Assembly (NCBI GenBank): GCA_028710525.1 | Contig: JAQTTY010000004.1 | Span: forward strand, 124,001-188,000 | Direction of reading: 5' to 3' | Source: Gallionella sp. | GTDB lineage: Bacteria > Pseudomonadota > Gammaproteobacteria > Burkholderiales > Gallionellaceae | Length of the DNA stretch: 64,000 bases | Shown here: positions 9,801 to 18,680 of the stretch, piece by piece | Layout of the letters: every line of letters starts with the position of its first letter | How positions within the stretch are numbered: position 1 is the stretch's first letter | The notes under the pieces: model-generated | Seen by the model: the letters and a program-made list of their open reading frames with translations, nothing else | Databases searched by the model: none | Told to the model about the DNA's origin: nothing | Program-made: the position numbers and the translations under genes

Positions 9801-10680
9801 AGCAACTGCGGTTGTGACTAAATGTGGCGGTAAAAAGCAACCTACCTGTGATACCCCGATTACCGATTATGTATATGCAGAATACGTCGTCTATTGGCAC
9901 CATCCTTATGGGACTTGCTATGGGGATACAACTAGCACATGGAAAACTGCAAATAATGACGGTGATCCATGGTGGCCAACTCAGGAGTCTGGCAATAATC
10001 CAGACCTTGTGGGAAAAACCACATTCGGCACCAATGCGGATGGTACGCCGGCACGTTGCGGTCCAGGAAATGGTAACAGCAATCCCGCATGGATCAATAC
10101 AACACCACCTGATACTTGGGCAACACCTCCGGCCGCATGGACTACTCCACCGGGCTGGCCACCCAAAGGCTTCACCATGACTCCGCCATTGGATACGGCC
10201 GATACACTGCCACTTTGCCCTGTCTACAGTAAGACAGCGGATGATCCACGTACCGCAAGTTTTGTGGCCTCTTCACCAGGCACTACGGGGGGAGTTACGA
10301 CAACCACTTGCGGCGGAACAGGTCAACCTACTTGCCCTGTGGTCACGACGACAGTAGCGAATGGATTGGGAGGAGCGACAAAACTCACGGGTTCAGTACG
10401 CTTGGCTTGCGGCGGACTGAATCAACCCGCATGTTGTGGCGGGGCGGGGCAGGCAGCTTGTAGTCCTTGTGGCGGCCCAGGCCAGAGTCCATGTACGAAA
10501 TCTTGTACTGGTTGTGGCGGGGCAAATCAGCCGGCTTGCCTATCGACGTCGATTGGCGTTGTTTGTTGTGGCGCTGCTGGGGAAGTTAAATGTGCGGAGC
10601 CATGTATAGGGCAATGTAATGAGGAATTAGTCCCGACAAGAACTGGTCGTGTGTCGTGGCACGAGTTGATCAACCAGTAA
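6814..10680 (+). CDS. pilY1: PilY1-like pilus tip adhesin with cysteine-rich tail
   Basis: A large (1288-residue) exported protein of the type IV pilus tip or outer surface. The N-terminus has a signal peptide ending IAQA before ATIF. The PilY1 beta-propeller begins near residue 165 (HSRPNYW, then VFYGGNDGMLHAID) and includes AGDIDGNLWKFDL. An EF-hand-like calcium loop, DMDGNGLFDDAD, lies near residue 593. The amino-terminal von Willebrand A domain of Pseudomonas PilY1 is absent, since the propeller starts almost at once. The C-terminus is unusual: about seven units of the form C-G-G-x-x-Q-x-x-C, one near residue 1003 and six between about 1164 and 1265, in a Thr/Pro-rich setting. By family it should control retraction and surface attachment; the tail's role is unknown. 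Confidence 0.88.
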   Translation: MISHIAINKSHISLSLLALSMFSVGIAQAATIFVPANQPIGYAAQPVMSGYNIGVTGASIYRGEYEKGTWSGNLSCYPVDSLGAVDLAAPCWSGTIGTKSLVGAQSKVDNQPLAGLGQRYIGTLASNGTKVPFLWTSLSTSYAAALVSANNVNYIRGDRSQEPPAGTLRARTSALGDTIHSRPNYWTDGVNPTVFYGGNDGMLHAIDATPGTGGSERWAYVPSMLIPKLSKLWTGGYTHEYYVDGNTYIASISGGKTILAGVLGAGGKGIYALDISSLVAGSDQNAANKILWEITPTSLTNTSKTTQACPGGAYCNLGDTYSNPIIAKVQSGQDAVIVGNGYNNAGNGHATLFILNAIDGTVIKEIDTGSGSLASPNGLSSPVAIDASGDNLIDTVYAGDIDGNLWKFDLNTYTAKLLYKTGQSITSAPTLQQHPNGGYMVNFGTGRMLTAADATDTGTYSVYGIWDGAPASNTKLVTQTITERNYIPTAGATSTFRTRNATANPLNWNAGGDLGWVAALPASNGVGGERVVGDNVSIQSRRFYFNGTNPNIKFTPAGMTTPSGLGENWLMELNYLTGGSPNDPPKDINAPFFDMDGNGLFDDADRIKYTAGIDTLPVTSPATTYGMPILPSWGLPVGYMTTNGVQSQPMVAAVGSYSVTFYNQNPDIAGAPTTTTTPSSTGIGGGHFDVDMWYNGVWGSGSIPNTHDHEYDKIYDTNGLNFLNPNKTDKRLSLAVGATTPYKVLMMNQSWNRAILLTLGKNIWSSKDYLTGPYQTLDPVTGLDYNPMVGGYNSSYAALWTPGATGVGALNMSTLPTYTGNSSSVVTFTQAGATAPTPLFNKITVNTVKTTGSIGCGGILNGKPLFTTVPPCNVNSVTTGVRQPDAVDGVGGFEFSMPSTAFQLLDWWNDGVVQTGVMPTAPQCPDNSNKDGTEPANGTKQAQQYIGALGERNDGVLTVQVVKDTTPDACVELNAHGRPDLGFRVVDAYSASCTPSATAVVTKCGGKKQPTCDTPITDYVYAEYVVYWHHPYGTCYGDTTSTWKTANNDGDPWWPTQESGNNPDLVGKTTFGTNADGTPARCGPGNGNSNPAWINTTPPDTWATPPAAWTTPPGWPPKGFTMTPPLDTADTLPLCPVYSKTADDPRTASFVASSPGTTGGVTTTTCGGTGQPTCPVVTTTVANGLGGATKLTGSVRLACGGLNQPACCGGAGQAACSPCGGPGQSPCTKSCTGCGGANQPACLSTSIGVVCCGAAGEVKCAEPCIGQCNEELVPTRTGRVSWHELINQ

Positions 10681-10686
10681 TATAGG

Positions 10687-10713
10687 GAATGGGGTGCGAA
10701 TAGCACCCCATTC
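10687..10713 (+). other. hairpin between pilY1 and pilE
   Basis: GAATGGGGTGC-GAATA-GCACCCCATTC forms an 11-bp perfect stem. No T-run follows, so it is more likely an mRNA-stability or processing hairpin than a terminator. It could let the short pilE message outlast the long pilY1 message. Confidence 0.6.
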
Positions 10714-10728
10714 TAGCTAAGGAACGAT

Positions 10729-11163
10729 ATGAAAAAAAATAATGGATTTACGCTGATAGAGCTGGTCATCACAGTGGCCATAATTGGTATATTGGCGACT
10801 ATTGCAATCCCGTCCTATACCAACTACATGATACGGGCTAGTAGAGAGGCGGCGCAGACTGAGCTGTTGCAAATGGCAGCAGCACAAGAAAGGATATATT
10901 TGAATTCCAACAGCTACAGCATTGCTGCAAATGTCGTCACCGACCCTTATACAGGTTTGGCGGCAGGTGGCATAGGACAGCAAGGTTTGTCTAAGGATGG
11001 TAAGTATGGATACACATGTCCGGCAGCAAATTGCACGGCAAACAGCTTCACCTTTATTGCAACGCCAGTAGTGGGCAAACAGCAAGCAAATGATGGGATA
11101 CTTTCCATCGATTCTATTGGTCGTAGAACGTGGACTTTACCCAATGGCGCAAAACCTTGGTAG
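10729..11163 (+). CDS. pilE: type IV pilin PilE-like minor pilin
   Basis: A prepilin with the leader MKKNNG before [24 protein letters not shown], carrying Glu at mature position 5 and the standard helix. The 144-residue head contains a Cys pair ([10 protein letters not shown]) and ends [13 protein letters not shown], as in PilE minor pilins placed after pilY1 in betaproteobacteria. It is likely a minor rather than the major pilin because it closes the minor pilin operon. AAGGAACGAT precedes the ATG. A terminator shared with the convergent cbbR follows. Confidence 0.87.
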   Translation: MKKNNGFTLIELVITVAIIGILATIAIPSYTNYMIRASREAAQTELLQMAAAQERIYLNSNSYSIAANVVTDPYTGLAAGGIGQQGLSKDGKYGYTCPAANCTANSFTFIATPVVGKQQANDGILSIDSIGRRTWTLPNGAKPW

Positions 11164-11187
11164 CGTACTAATTGCCTAGAAGTAAAA

Positions 11188-11224
11188 TACAAACGCCCCG
11201 ATTTTATTCGGGGCGTTTGTATTT
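11188..11224. terminator. bidirectional terminator between pilE and cbbR
   Basis: ACAAACGCCCCG-ATTTTATT-CGGGGCGTTTGT is a 12-bp perfect stem, with T-rich sequence on one side and A-rich on the other. It can end transcription of pilE from the left and of cbbR from the right. Confidence 0.88.
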
Positions 11225-11240
11225 AAACATGCGAATATTG

Positions 11241-12128
11241 TCAGCTTCCATGTAAAAGAAAACTCTTGAATGCAAGAGCAGCACTGGAAAGGCGCTTGGT
11301 CGTGCGATGTGATACGAACCAATGACGTAGCAAAGGAAAGTGCTCAACATTCAGCATGACTAATCTTTTGGTCTCCAGCTCCAATTCGATAGAGTGCAGC
11401 GACAATATCCCTAGCCCCATACCCGCTTGTACAGCCTGCTTGATCGCTTCATTGGTTTCCATCTCCATGCTGATGTGGGGTTGGATGTTGTGCTGCGCGA
11501 ACACGCGCTCCATCGCACTTCTTGTACCCGACCCCTTTTCTCGTGATAAAAATTTTTGTTCTGCTAACTGAGCAAAACTGATTTGCGATTGTTGCGCTAA
11601 GGGATGAGACGGCGATGCAATTACGACTAGTGGGTTATCCATAAAACGTACAGCCTCGATATCTAGGTCATCAGGCGGTTGACCCATGATGGCGAGATCG
11701 GTGCTGTTGTCTGCTAACTGCTTGAGCACGGCATCACGATTGGCCACTTGCAAGATGATGTTGATGTTGGGATGGCGCTGACAGAAAGTTGCTAAGAGTT
11801 GCGGAGTGAAATAGTTGGCGGTGTTCACTACGGAAAGCGTCAACTTGCCCTGCCCTACTCCTTTCATTTCATCGAACACAGATTCCATCTCGGCAAGCTG
11901 TTGCGCGATGCTGCGTGCATAGTGAAACAGTTCTCTACCCGCTTCGGTCAGGAATATCTTCTTGCCCATCTGCTCAAATAAGGGCAGTCCAATATGTCCC
12001 TCCAATTGTTTGATTTGCATCGACACGGCAGGCTGGGATAGGTATAGTTCTTCGGCTGCTCGCGAGTAGTTCAAGTGGCTAGCCACTTTCTCGAACACTT
12101 GTAGCTGTCGCAGTGTGAAATGCAGCAT
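11241..12128 (-). CDS. cbbR: LysR-type regulator CbbR
   Basis: A LysR-family activator of Calvin-cycle genes. The 295-residue protein has the N-terminal winged helix (FTLRQLQVFEKVASHLNYSRAA then LSQPAVSMQIKQLE) and a periplasmic-binding-protein-like effector domain. In CbbR proteins that domain senses metabolites such as RuBP, PEP or NADPH; the ligand here is unknown. It is transcribed away from cbbM, and the 181-base divergent region contains T-N11-A LysR boxes. This arrangement is standard for cbbR-cbbM and is the main reason for the specific name. Confidence 0.9.
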   Translation of the reverse strand: MLHFTLRQLQVFEKVASHLNYSRAAEELYLSQPAVSMQIKQLEGHIGLPLFEQMGKKIFLTEAGRELFHYARSIAQQLAEMESVFDEMKGVGQGKLTLSVVNTANYFTPQLLATFCQRHPNINIILQVANRDAVLKQLADNSTDLAIMGQPPDDLDIEAVRFMDNPLVVIASPSHPLAQQSQISFAQLAEQKFLSREKGSGTRSAMERVFAQHNIQPHISMEMETNEAIKQAVQAGMGLGILSLHSIELELETKRLVMLNVEHFPLLRHWFVSHRTTKRLSSAALAFKSFLLHGS

Positions 12129-12175
12129 GGTAGGTCGGATGTGATTTGTGTGAGTGCTTGTGATTATAGAGAACT

Positions 12176-12190
12176 ATAAGCTTTGCTTAT
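12176..12190. promoter_or_regulatory. CbbR-type T-N11-A box, site 1
   Basis: ATAAGCTTTGCTTAT is a perfect inverted repeat with the LysR T-N11-A geometry, placed between cbbR and cbbM. It is the best candidate for the CbbR recognition site. Confidence 0.65.
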
Positions 12191-12208
12191 GGTTTTTATA
12201 AAAATAAT

Positions 12209-12221
12209 TGACTATCGCTTA
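12209..12221. promoter_or_regulatory. CbbR-type T-N11-A box, site 2
   Basis: TGACTATCGCTTA keeps the T-N11-A spacing and the GCTTA half-site of site 1, 33 bases away. It would be the activation subsite nearer cbbM. The match is imperfect. Confidence 0.45.
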
Positions 12222-12309
12222 TATGGCAAGCCCCTTATAGTTGCTTCCGTAGCAAGTCGCTGAAGTAGTGAAAAAGAAAATCAAACGTTAATTTTAGGGA
12301 GAACACGTA

Positions 12310-13689
12310 ATGGATCAATCGAATCGTTATGCAGATCTGAGCTTGAAAGAAGAAGATCTGATCAAGGGTGACAAGCACATTTTGGTCGCCTACCACATGC
12401 AGCCTATGGCCGGTTACGGCTATCTGGAAGTTGCAGCGCACATTGCGGCTGAATCTTCTACTGGCACCAACGTTGAAGTGAGCACTACCGATGATTTCAC
12501 CAAGGGCGTTGACGCTCTGGTTTACTTCATCGATGAAGCCAAGGGCATTATGAAGGTGGCTTACCCTAACGAATTGTTCGATCGCAACGTCACTGACGGC
12601 CGTGCGATGATCGTTTCCTTCTTGACCTTGGTGGTTGGTAATAACCAAGGTATGGGCGACGTTAAGCAGTTGCAAATGCAAGATTTCTACGTGCCTTGGT
12701 CGATGCTGCGTCTGTTTGACGGTCCAGCAAAGGACATCACAGATATGTGGGATATCTTGGGCCGCTCACGTGTTAACGGCGGTTACATCTCCGGTACCAT
12801 CATCAAGCCTAAGTTGGGTCTGCGTCCTGAGCCATTCGCTAAAGCTGCTTACCAGTTCTGGTTGGGCGGTGATTTCATCAAGAATGATGAGCCACAAGGT
12901 AACCAAACTTTCTGTCCTTTGAAGAAGGTATTGCCTTTGGTCTATGACTCAATGAAGCGCGCTATGGATGAAACTGGCGATGCTAAGTTGTTCTCCATGA
13001 ACATCACTGCAGATGACCACTACGAAATGTTGGCTCGTGCTGATTTCGCACTGGAAACTTTCGGCCCTGATGCAAACAAGTTGGCGTTCTTGGTTGACGG
13101 TTTTGTTGGCGGTCCAGGCATGATCACGACAGCTCGTCGTCAATACCCACAACAGTACTTGCACTACCACCGTGCTGGTCACGGCATGATCACTTCGCCT
13201 TCAGCAGTTCGCGGTTACACAGCGTTCGTGTTGGCTAAGATGTCTCGTCTGCAAGGTGCTTCTGGTATCCACGTAGGTACGATGGGCTTCGGTAAGATGG
13301 AAGGCGGCGCAGATGATCGCGCGATTGCTTACATGATCGAACGTGATTCAGCTCAAGGTCCTTACTACCATCAAGAATGGCATGGCATGAAGCCAACCAC
13401 TCCTATCATCTCTGGTGGTATGAATGCGTTGCGTCTGCCAGGCTTCTTCGAGAACTTAGGTCACGGTAACGTAATCAACACATCTGGTGGCGGCTCTTAC
13501 GGTCACATCGATTCACCAGCAGCAGGCGCGATCTCTCTGCGTCAGTCGTACGAGTGCTGGAAGTCTGGTGCTGATCCTATCGAATTTGCGAAAGAGCACA
13601 AAGAATTCGCTCGCGCATTCGAGTCCTTCCCTAAAGATGCGGACAAGATCTTCCCAGGTTGGCGTGAAAAGTTGGGCGTACACAAGTAA
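12310..13689 (+). CDS. cbbM: form II ribulose-1,5-bisphosphate carboxylase/oxygenase
   Basis: Form II RuBisCO fixes CO2 onto ribulose 1,5-bisphosphate to give two 3-phosphoglycerates. The 459-residue protein has the carbamylated lysine in [14 protein letters not shown] at Lys191 and the loop 6 lysine in [10 protein letters not shown] at Lys329, the same positions as in the Rhodospirillum rubrum form II enzyme. No small-subunit or carboxysome gene is nearby. Form II has low CO2 specificity, which suggests a low-oxygen or high-CO2 habitat. GGGAGAACACGTA precedes the ATG. A terminator separates it from cbbQ, so RuBisCO can be made in excess over its activase. Confidence 0.98.
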   Translation: MDQSNRYADLSLKEEDLIKGDKHILVAYHMQPMAGYGYLEVAAHIAAESSTGTNVEVSTTDDFTKGVDALVYFIDEAKGIMKVAYPNELFDRNVTDGRAMIVSFLTLVVGNNQGMGDVKQLQMQDFYVPWSMLRLFDGPAKDITDMWDILGRSRVNGGYISGTIIKPKLGLRPEPFAKAAYQFWLGGDFIKNDEPQGNQTFCPLKKVLPLVYDSMKRAMDETGDAKLFSMNITADDHYEMLARADFALETFGPDANKLAFLVDGFVGGPGMITTARRQYPQQYLHYHRAGHGMITSPSAVRGYTAFVLAKMSRLQGASGIHVGTMGFGKMEGGADDRAIAYMIERDSAQGPYYHQEWHGMKPTTPIISGGMNALRLPGFFENLGHGNVINTSGGGSYGHIDSPAAGAISLRQSYECWKSGADPIEFAKEHKEFARAFESFPKDADKIFPGWREKLGVHK

Positions 13690-13721
13690 GCTGAAGTTGT
13701 CTTATAGCTTGTGTGTATGAA

Positions 13722-13753
13722 AACGCGCCCCCACTAGCTGGGGGCGTTTTTTT
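13722..13753 (+). terminator. intrinsic terminator after cbbM
   Basis: AACGCGCCCCC-ACTAGCT-GGGGGCGTTTTTTT forms a GC-rich stem followed by seven T. Partial read-through would supply the downstream cbbQ and cbbO. Confidence 0.9.
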
Positions 13754-13810
13754 CCAAAGTACAAAACCGTATAAGCCACGCGGATACGTGGTTAATGATT
13801 GGGGATTAGC

Positions 13811-14614
13811 ATGATAGATAAAGACCAATACAAAGTTGAAAATGAGCCGTTCTACCAGGCGCAAGGCGATGAAGTAACGCTTTATGAAGCGGCCTATGCG
13901 GCGCGTTTGCCAGTGATGGTGAAGGGGCCGACCGGTTGCGGTAAGTCACGTTTCGTTGAATACATGGCCTGGAAGTTAAACAAGCCTTTGATCACCGTCG
14001 CATGTAACGAAGATATGACCGCCAGCGATCTGGTGGGTCGTTACTTACTCGATGCAAACGGCACACGTTGGTTGGATGGTCCTTTGACCACAGCCGCACG
14101 AATCGGCGCGATTTGCTACTTAGATGAAATCGTAGAAGCTCGTCAAGACACCACTGTAGTGATCCATCCGTTGACCGACCACCGTCGTACCTTACCTTTG
14201 GACAAGAAAGGTGAGTTGATCCAAGCGCACCCAGATTTCCAATTGGTGATTTCCTACAACCCCGGCTACCAGAGTCTGATGAAGGATCTGAAGCAATCGA
14301 CTAAGCAGCGTTTCACCGCATTCGATTTTGATTATCCAACCGCATCAGTCGAGACCGACATCTTGGCCAAAGAGACTGGCATGTCAAAAGACATCGCAGC
14401 GAAGTTGGTAAAAATCGGTACGACTGCACGTAACCTAAAAGGTCACGGCTTGGATGAAGGTATCTCAACTCGTTTGCTGGTATACGCAGCAACGCTGATC
14501 AAAGGCGGCGTTGAGCCTAAGGCGGCCTGTCGTATGGCACTGGTTCGTCCTATCACCGACGACCGTGATATACGCGACACCTTGGACCATGCCATCGATG
14601 CGGTGTTTGCTTAA
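13811..14614 (+). CDS. cbbQ: RuBisCO activase AAA+ subunit CbbQ
   Basis: CbbQ is a MoxR-type AAA+ ATPase that, with CbbO, removes inhibitory sugar phosphates from RuBisCO. Walker A is GPTGCGKS at about residues 39-46 and Walker B includes ICYLDEI. The ATG at 13811 is chosen because GGGG lies six bases upstream; a TTG four codons earlier is the alternative. The product is 267 residues, normal for CbbQ. Its place right after form II cbbM points to the Q2-O2 type activase. Confidence 0.94.
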   Translation: MIDKDQYKVENEPFYQAQGDEVTLYEAAYAARLPVMVKGPTGCGKSRFVEYMAWKLNKPLITVACNEDMTASDLVGRYLLDANGTRWLDGPLTTAARIGAICYLDEIVEARQDTTVVIHPLTDHRRTLPLDKKGELIQAHPDFQLVISYNPGYQSLMKDLKQSTKQRFTAFDFDYPTASVETDILAKETGMSKDIAAKLVKIGTTARNLKGHGLDEGISTRLLVYAATLIKGGVEPKAACRMALVRPITDDRDIRDTLDHAIDAVFA

Positions 14615-14692
14615 GTAATAAGTCGTGGTTGGATATGTCTACGGAGTAATCGTGGATGCATTTGGCTAGAACGGGGATGTTCATACATCTGT

Positions 14693-14712
14693 ATTCCCGC
14701 TGATGCGGGAGT
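14693..14712. repeat. short palindrome in the cbbQ-cbbO gap
   Basis: ATTCCCGC-TGAT-GCGGGAGT is an imperfect palindrome in the unusually long 140-base gap between cbbQ and cbbO. It resembles dispersed palindromes based on ATTCCCGC/GCGGGAAT and may be an inserted and decaying copy. Confidence 0.4.
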
Positions 14713-14754
14713 GGCGGCAGCAAGCTAGCCGCAGAACTTGCGAATAAGGTAGCG

Positions 14755-17007
14755 ATGAAAACCATACCAGAAGAACTGGAAGTCTATTGGAAGCAGCTCG
14801 CATGCGGTTTTCCGCGAGTCGCTGAAGTATTTCCAGATTGCATGCAGGAAGCGCTGAAATCACTCACGAATGAAGGCATAGCCGCGTATATCGAATACGC
14901 GGGCTTTCTGGGCAGAATGGGGCGTGGAGCGGAACCGATATTGATCTTCCTGGAAGAGTGGCCGAACATCGCCAAGTCTATAGGTGAAGATACGCTGCCT
15001 GCCGTATCTGAATGCATACGCAGGATGTACAAGTCGCCCAACGGCAAGGCGATCACGCCATTCCTGCAGTCGTTGCCTAGTGCCGCACGTCGCTTGCATT
15101 CCAAGCCGCAGATGATGGATTACCTTGAGCTGGTAACGGACTTCATGGAACGTACCACTGGTTCTATACATGGCATACATCAGACCTTCCCCAGCCCCGG
15201 ATTGCCGGTCTTTTTCAAACAGGTACCTGTGTTGGTCAACCAGCTGTCATTAGCAGGGCTAAAGAAGTGGGTGGACTACGGTATACGTTTTTATAACGAT
15301 CATCCAGAGCGACAGACCGACTACTTCAGTTTGCAATCTGCAGATAGTCGCGCGGTATTACAGCGTGAGCGTCATGGCACATTGCTGATGGATAGTGACC
15401 GCAAGCTAGGGATGTATTTGCGGGGTTTATGGCAGGAAGAGGATCTGTTGATCCCCTACTCCAATATGTTCGACGAACTGCGCCAACCTATACCCTACTT
15501 TGACGCGCTGGGTATCAGGCTGCCGGATGTCTACAACGATATAAATGACGTGAACGGTATCGATCGTTATCGCGCGGTGCTCGCACACATCATGGGACAC
15601 AAGCGCTGGAGCACCGCGATCTTCGCCGACAATCTCAGCCCCTTCCAACGCATGGCAGTTGAGTTCCTAGAGGACAGTCGCGTTGAATATCTGAGCATGC
15701 ACGAGTATCCCGGCTTGCGTCGTCTGTACCTTGCGCTACATCCAGTACCTGCAGAAGATGCATGCGATCCAACACAGGAATCCGGTGTTCGTCATCGTCT
15801 GACAATGTTGTCGCGTGCCATCTTGGATCCACAGCATCCATACAAAAATCAGAACATCATAGATTTCGCGCAGCGATTCCATACTTTGATGCAACAAGGC
15901 GAACCGGGTACTCAGGAGATGGCGGATCTCGCCGTATCCTTTGTAGCCAAGACTCGTTTACAGAGCGATCAGTTGCCCAAGACGCATTTCAAGGATACGG
16001 AGGTCAGCTACCGCGACGACAACCGTCATCTGTGGCGCTTCTATGAGCAGAGCGATGACGAGGAGATGTTTGACGATAACAAGCGTACGGCCGCGGATGA
16101 AGAGATCAAAGGCCTGCCGCCGCGACATTATCCTGAGTGGGATTACAACAGTCAGAGTTATCGTCCGGATTGGGTGAGTCTGTACGAAAGTCTGCATCCG
16201 CAAGGCAACGCCAGTGATATCGATAGACTGTTGGAGAAGCATGCTGGGCTCGCCAAGCAACTGAAGAAGATGTTGGATCTGCTCAAGCCGCAAGATAAGG
16301 TGCGCATTCGCTATCAGGAAGAAGGCAGCGAGTTGGATCTGGATGTCGCATTGCGCTCCTTAATCGACTTCAAGGGCGGTTCATCTCCAGACCCGCGTAT
16401 CAATATGAGCCACCGCAACGATGGCCGCAATATCGCGGTCACCGTATTGCTAGATTTGTCTGAGTCGCTGAATGAAAAAGCAGCTGGCAGTGATCAGACC
16501 ATTTTGGAACTAAGTCAGGAAGCGGTGTCCTTGCTCGGCTGGGCTGTACAGCAGTTAGGTGATCCATTCGCCATCGCTGGCTTCCATTCCAACACTCGCC
16601 ATGATGTGCGTTTCATGCATATCAAAGGCTTCAGTGAGCAATGGGGCGATGAGGTAAAAGGTCGTTTAGCCGCCATGGATGCGAGCTACTCAACCCGCAT
16701 GGGTGCAGCGATGCGGCATGCTGCGCACTATCTTGAGAAACAACAGGCTGACAAAAAACTGATGTTGATATTGACGGATGGCGAACCTGCCGATATCGAC
16801 AGCAAGGACGGACGTATCTTGATCGAGGATGCGCGCCAAGCGGTACAGGAGTTAGATACACAGGGCATTTACGCGTACTGTATCAATTTGGATCCCAAGG
16901 CCGATGAGTATGTACGTGACATCTTTGGCAAGCAGTACACAATTATTGATAAGGTCACGCAGCTGCCAGAGAAGCTGCCGCAACTGTTCATTTCGCTTAC
17001 AAAATAG
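14755..17007 (+). CDS. cbbO: RuBisCO activase adaptor CbbO (vWA domain)
   Basis: CbbO is the adaptor partner of the CbbQ hexamer and contacts RuBisCO through a C-terminal von Willebrand A domain. The 750-residue protein has a helical N-terminal half and the MIDAS motif DLSES near residue 566, with ILTDGEPADID downstream, so metal binding looks intact. It follows cbbQ after 140 bases rather than the usual short gap. The pair is dedicated to the form II enzyme encoded just upstream. Confidence 0.94.
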   Translation: MKTIPEELEVYWKQLACGFPRVAEVFPDCMQEALKSLTNEGIAAYIEYAGFLGRMGRGAEPILIFLEEWPNIAKSIGEDTLPAVSECIRRMYKSPNGKAITPFLQSLPSAARRLHSKPQMMDYLELVTDFMERTTGSIHGIHQTFPSPGLPVFFKQVPVLVNQLSLAGLKKWVDYGIRFYNDHPERQTDYFSLQSADSRAVLQRERHGTLLMDSDRKLGMYLRGLWQEEDLLIPYSNMFDELRQPIPYFDALGIRLPDVYNDINDVNGIDRYRAVLAHIMGHKRWSTAIFADNLSPFQRMAVEFLEDSRVEYLSMHEYPGLRRLYLALHPVPAEDACDPTQESGVRHRLTMLSRAILDPQHPYKNQNIIDFAQRFHTLMQQGEPGTQEMADLAVSFVAKTRLQSDQLPKTHFKDTEVSYRDDNRHLWRFYEQSDDEEMFDDNKRTAADEEIKGLPPRHYPEWDYNSQSYRPDWVSLYESLHPQGNASDIDRLLEKHAGLAKQLKKMLDLLKPQDKVRIRYQEEGSELDLDVALRSLIDFKGGSSPDPRINMSHRNDGRNIAVTVLLDLSESLNEKAAGSDQTILELSQEAVSLLGWAVQQLGDPFAIAGFHSNTRHDVRFMHIKGFSEQWGDEVKGRLAAMDASYSTRMGAAMRHAAHYLEKQQADKKLMLILTDGEPADIDSKDGRILIEDARQAVQELDTQGIYAYCINLDPKADEYVRDIFGKQYTIIDKVTQLPEKLPQLFISLTK

Positions 17008-17103
17008 GCAAAAGTAGCGATAGGCAAGCAAGAGTAGGTTGAAAAGCGGTAGAATCGCGCGTTAATTTTTAGAAATCACATTAAAAACCGAGGAGAAAAA
17101 AGC

Positions 17104-18105
17104 ATGAGCAAGAGTCTTATCCAATTTATCACCGAAGAGCAACGTCACATTCCTAATGCTAGTGGTCACTTCACTGGTCTGTTGAGCGATGTCGTTTCAG
17201 CCTGCAAACAAATCGCGCATGACGTAAACAAAGGCGCGCTGATTGGCGTGTTGGGTTCTGCTGGCAGCGAGAACGTGCAAGGCGAGACACAGAAGAAGCT
17301 GGACATCATCACTAACGAAGTGTTTATCAAAGCCAACGAGTGGAGCGGTCACTTGGCAGGTATGGCATCTGAAGAAATGGATGATGTGTATGAGATCCCT
17401 AAGCAATATCCTCGCGGTAAATATCTGATCACTTTCGACCCATTGGATGGCTCATCCAACATCGACGTGAACATCTCCGTTGGTACCATCTTCTCTATCT
17501 TGCGTTGCCCTGAAGGCGTAACCGATCCTAAGGCTGCTGACTTCTTGCAACCAGGTACAAAGCAAGTTTGCGCAGGTTATGCGTTGTACGGTCCTAACAC
17601 CATGATGGTGATCACAACCGGTCACGGCGTGAATGGTTTCACATTGGATCGTGACGTAGGCGACTTCTTCCTGACGCACCCAAATATGCAAATCCCAGCG
17701 GATACTCAAGAGTTCGCCATCAACATGTCTAATCAGCGTTACTGGGAAAAACCAGTACAGAAATACATCGACGAATGTATGAAGGGTAAAGAAGGCGGTC
17801 GCGAGAAAAACTTCAACATGCGTTGGGTTGCTTCCATGGTTGCTGAAGTACACCGCATCCTGACTCGTGGCGGCATCTTCATGTATCCGTTCGATACAAA
17901 AGAAGTTGGCAAAGCTGGTAAGTTGCGTTTGTTGTACGAAGCTAATCCTATGTCTTTCATTGTTGAGCAAGCCGGTGGTGTTGCTTCAACTGGTCGTCAG
18001 CGCATCATGGAATTGAAACCAGAAGGCCTGCACCAGCGCGTGCCGGTGATCTTGGGTTCTAAGAACGAAGTTGACCGTGTAGTCGGTTACCACAAGGGTC
18101 AATAA
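17104..18105 (+). CDS. fbp: class I fructose-1,6-bisphosphatase
   Basis: This enzyme removes the 1-phosphate of fructose 1,6-bisphosphate, an irreversible step of the Calvin cycle and gluconeogenesis. The metal- and substrate-binding [13 protein letters not shown] lies at about residues 111-123, and [21 protein letters not shown] downstream carries the substrate-binding Lys and Arg. At 333 residues it is a standard class I enzyme. GAGGAGAAAAAAGC is the ribosome site. It follows the cbbMQO genes and stands two bases before purE. Confidence 0.97.
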   Translation: MSKSLIQFITEEQRHIPNASGHFTGLLSDVVSACKQIAHDVNKGALIGVLGSAGSENVQGETQKKLDIITNEVFIKANEWSGHLAGMASEEMDDVYEIPKQYPRGKYLITFDPLDGSSNIDVNISVGTIFSILRCPEGVTDPKAADFLQPGTKQVCAGYALYGPNTMMVITTGHGVNGFTLDRDVGDFFLTHPNMQIPADTQEFAINMSNQRYWEKPVQKYIDECMKGKEGGREKNFNMRWVASMVAEVHRILTRGGIFMYPFDTKEVGKAGKLRLLYEANPMSFIVEQAGGVASTGRQRIMELKPEGLHQRVPVILGSKNEVDRVVGYHKGQ

Positions 18106-18107
18106 GC

Positions 18108-18605
18108 ATGAGTAACAAGCCGCTGGTATCCATCATCATGGGTAGTGCCAACGACTGGGATGTCATGCAACAGTCGGCGCGCGCCTTGCAGGATTTTGGC
18201 GTGGCCTACGATGCGCGAGTCATATCTGCACACCGTTCGCCCGATCTGTTGTTTGACTACATCAAAGAAGTCAGCGCGCAGGGTGTGCAGTGCTTTATCG
18301 CAGGTGCAGGTGGTGCGGCGCATCTTGCTGGCGTTATCGCTGGTAAGACCACACTGCCGGTGCTGGGTGTGCCTATCCCCTCTAAGTATCTAAAAGGCAT
18401 GGACTCGTTGTTGTCCATCGTGCAGATGCCCAAGGGTATACCAGTGGCGACGTTTGCCATCGGTGAAGCAGGCGCGGCGAATGCAGGACTGTTCGCAGTA
18501 TCTATGCTGGCGTTGAATGACAACGTGCTGGCGGAGAAGTTAAAGGCTTATAGACAGAAGCAAGCGGAGCAGATTGCGGCAACGACATTGCCTGAACTGC
18601 AATAA
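18108..18605 (+). CDS. purE: N5-carboxyaminoimidazole ribonucleotide mutase
   Basis: Class I PurE moves the carboxylate of N5-CAIR to give CAIR in purine synthesis. The 165-residue protein has the ligand-binding GSANDWDVM near the start and ISAHRSPD at about residue 40. No purK lies beside it, although class I PurE normally needs PurK; that gene must be elsewhere. It begins two bases after fbp, so it is probably on the fbp message, and is followed by a terminator. Confidence 0.95.
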   Translation: MSNKPLVSIIMGSANDWDVMQQSARALQDFGVAYDARVISAHRSPDLLFDYIKEVSAQGVQCFIAGAGGAAHLAGVIAGKTTLPVLGVPIPSKYLKGMDSLLSIVQMPKGIPVATFAIGEAGAANAGLFAVSMLALNDNVLAEKLKAYRQKQAEQIAATTLPELQ

Positions 18606-18633
18606 GCGTTTCTGGAAGTGACAGTGGCAAAGC

Positions 18634-18658
18634 AAAAGCGAGGTCACACCTCGCTTTT
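18634..18658 (+). terminator. terminator after purE
   Basis: AAAAGCGAGGT-CAC-ACCTCGCTTTT is a perfect 11-bp palindrome with A and T ends. It separates fbp-purE from purC. Confidence 0.8.
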
Positions 18659-18680
18659 GACTATCTAGTTAAGGAATATC

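Noticed and set aside
12208..12240. Sigma-70 promoter TTGACT with TTATAG before cbbM
   Set aside because: The spacing is 21 bases, too long for confidence, so no promoter is called.
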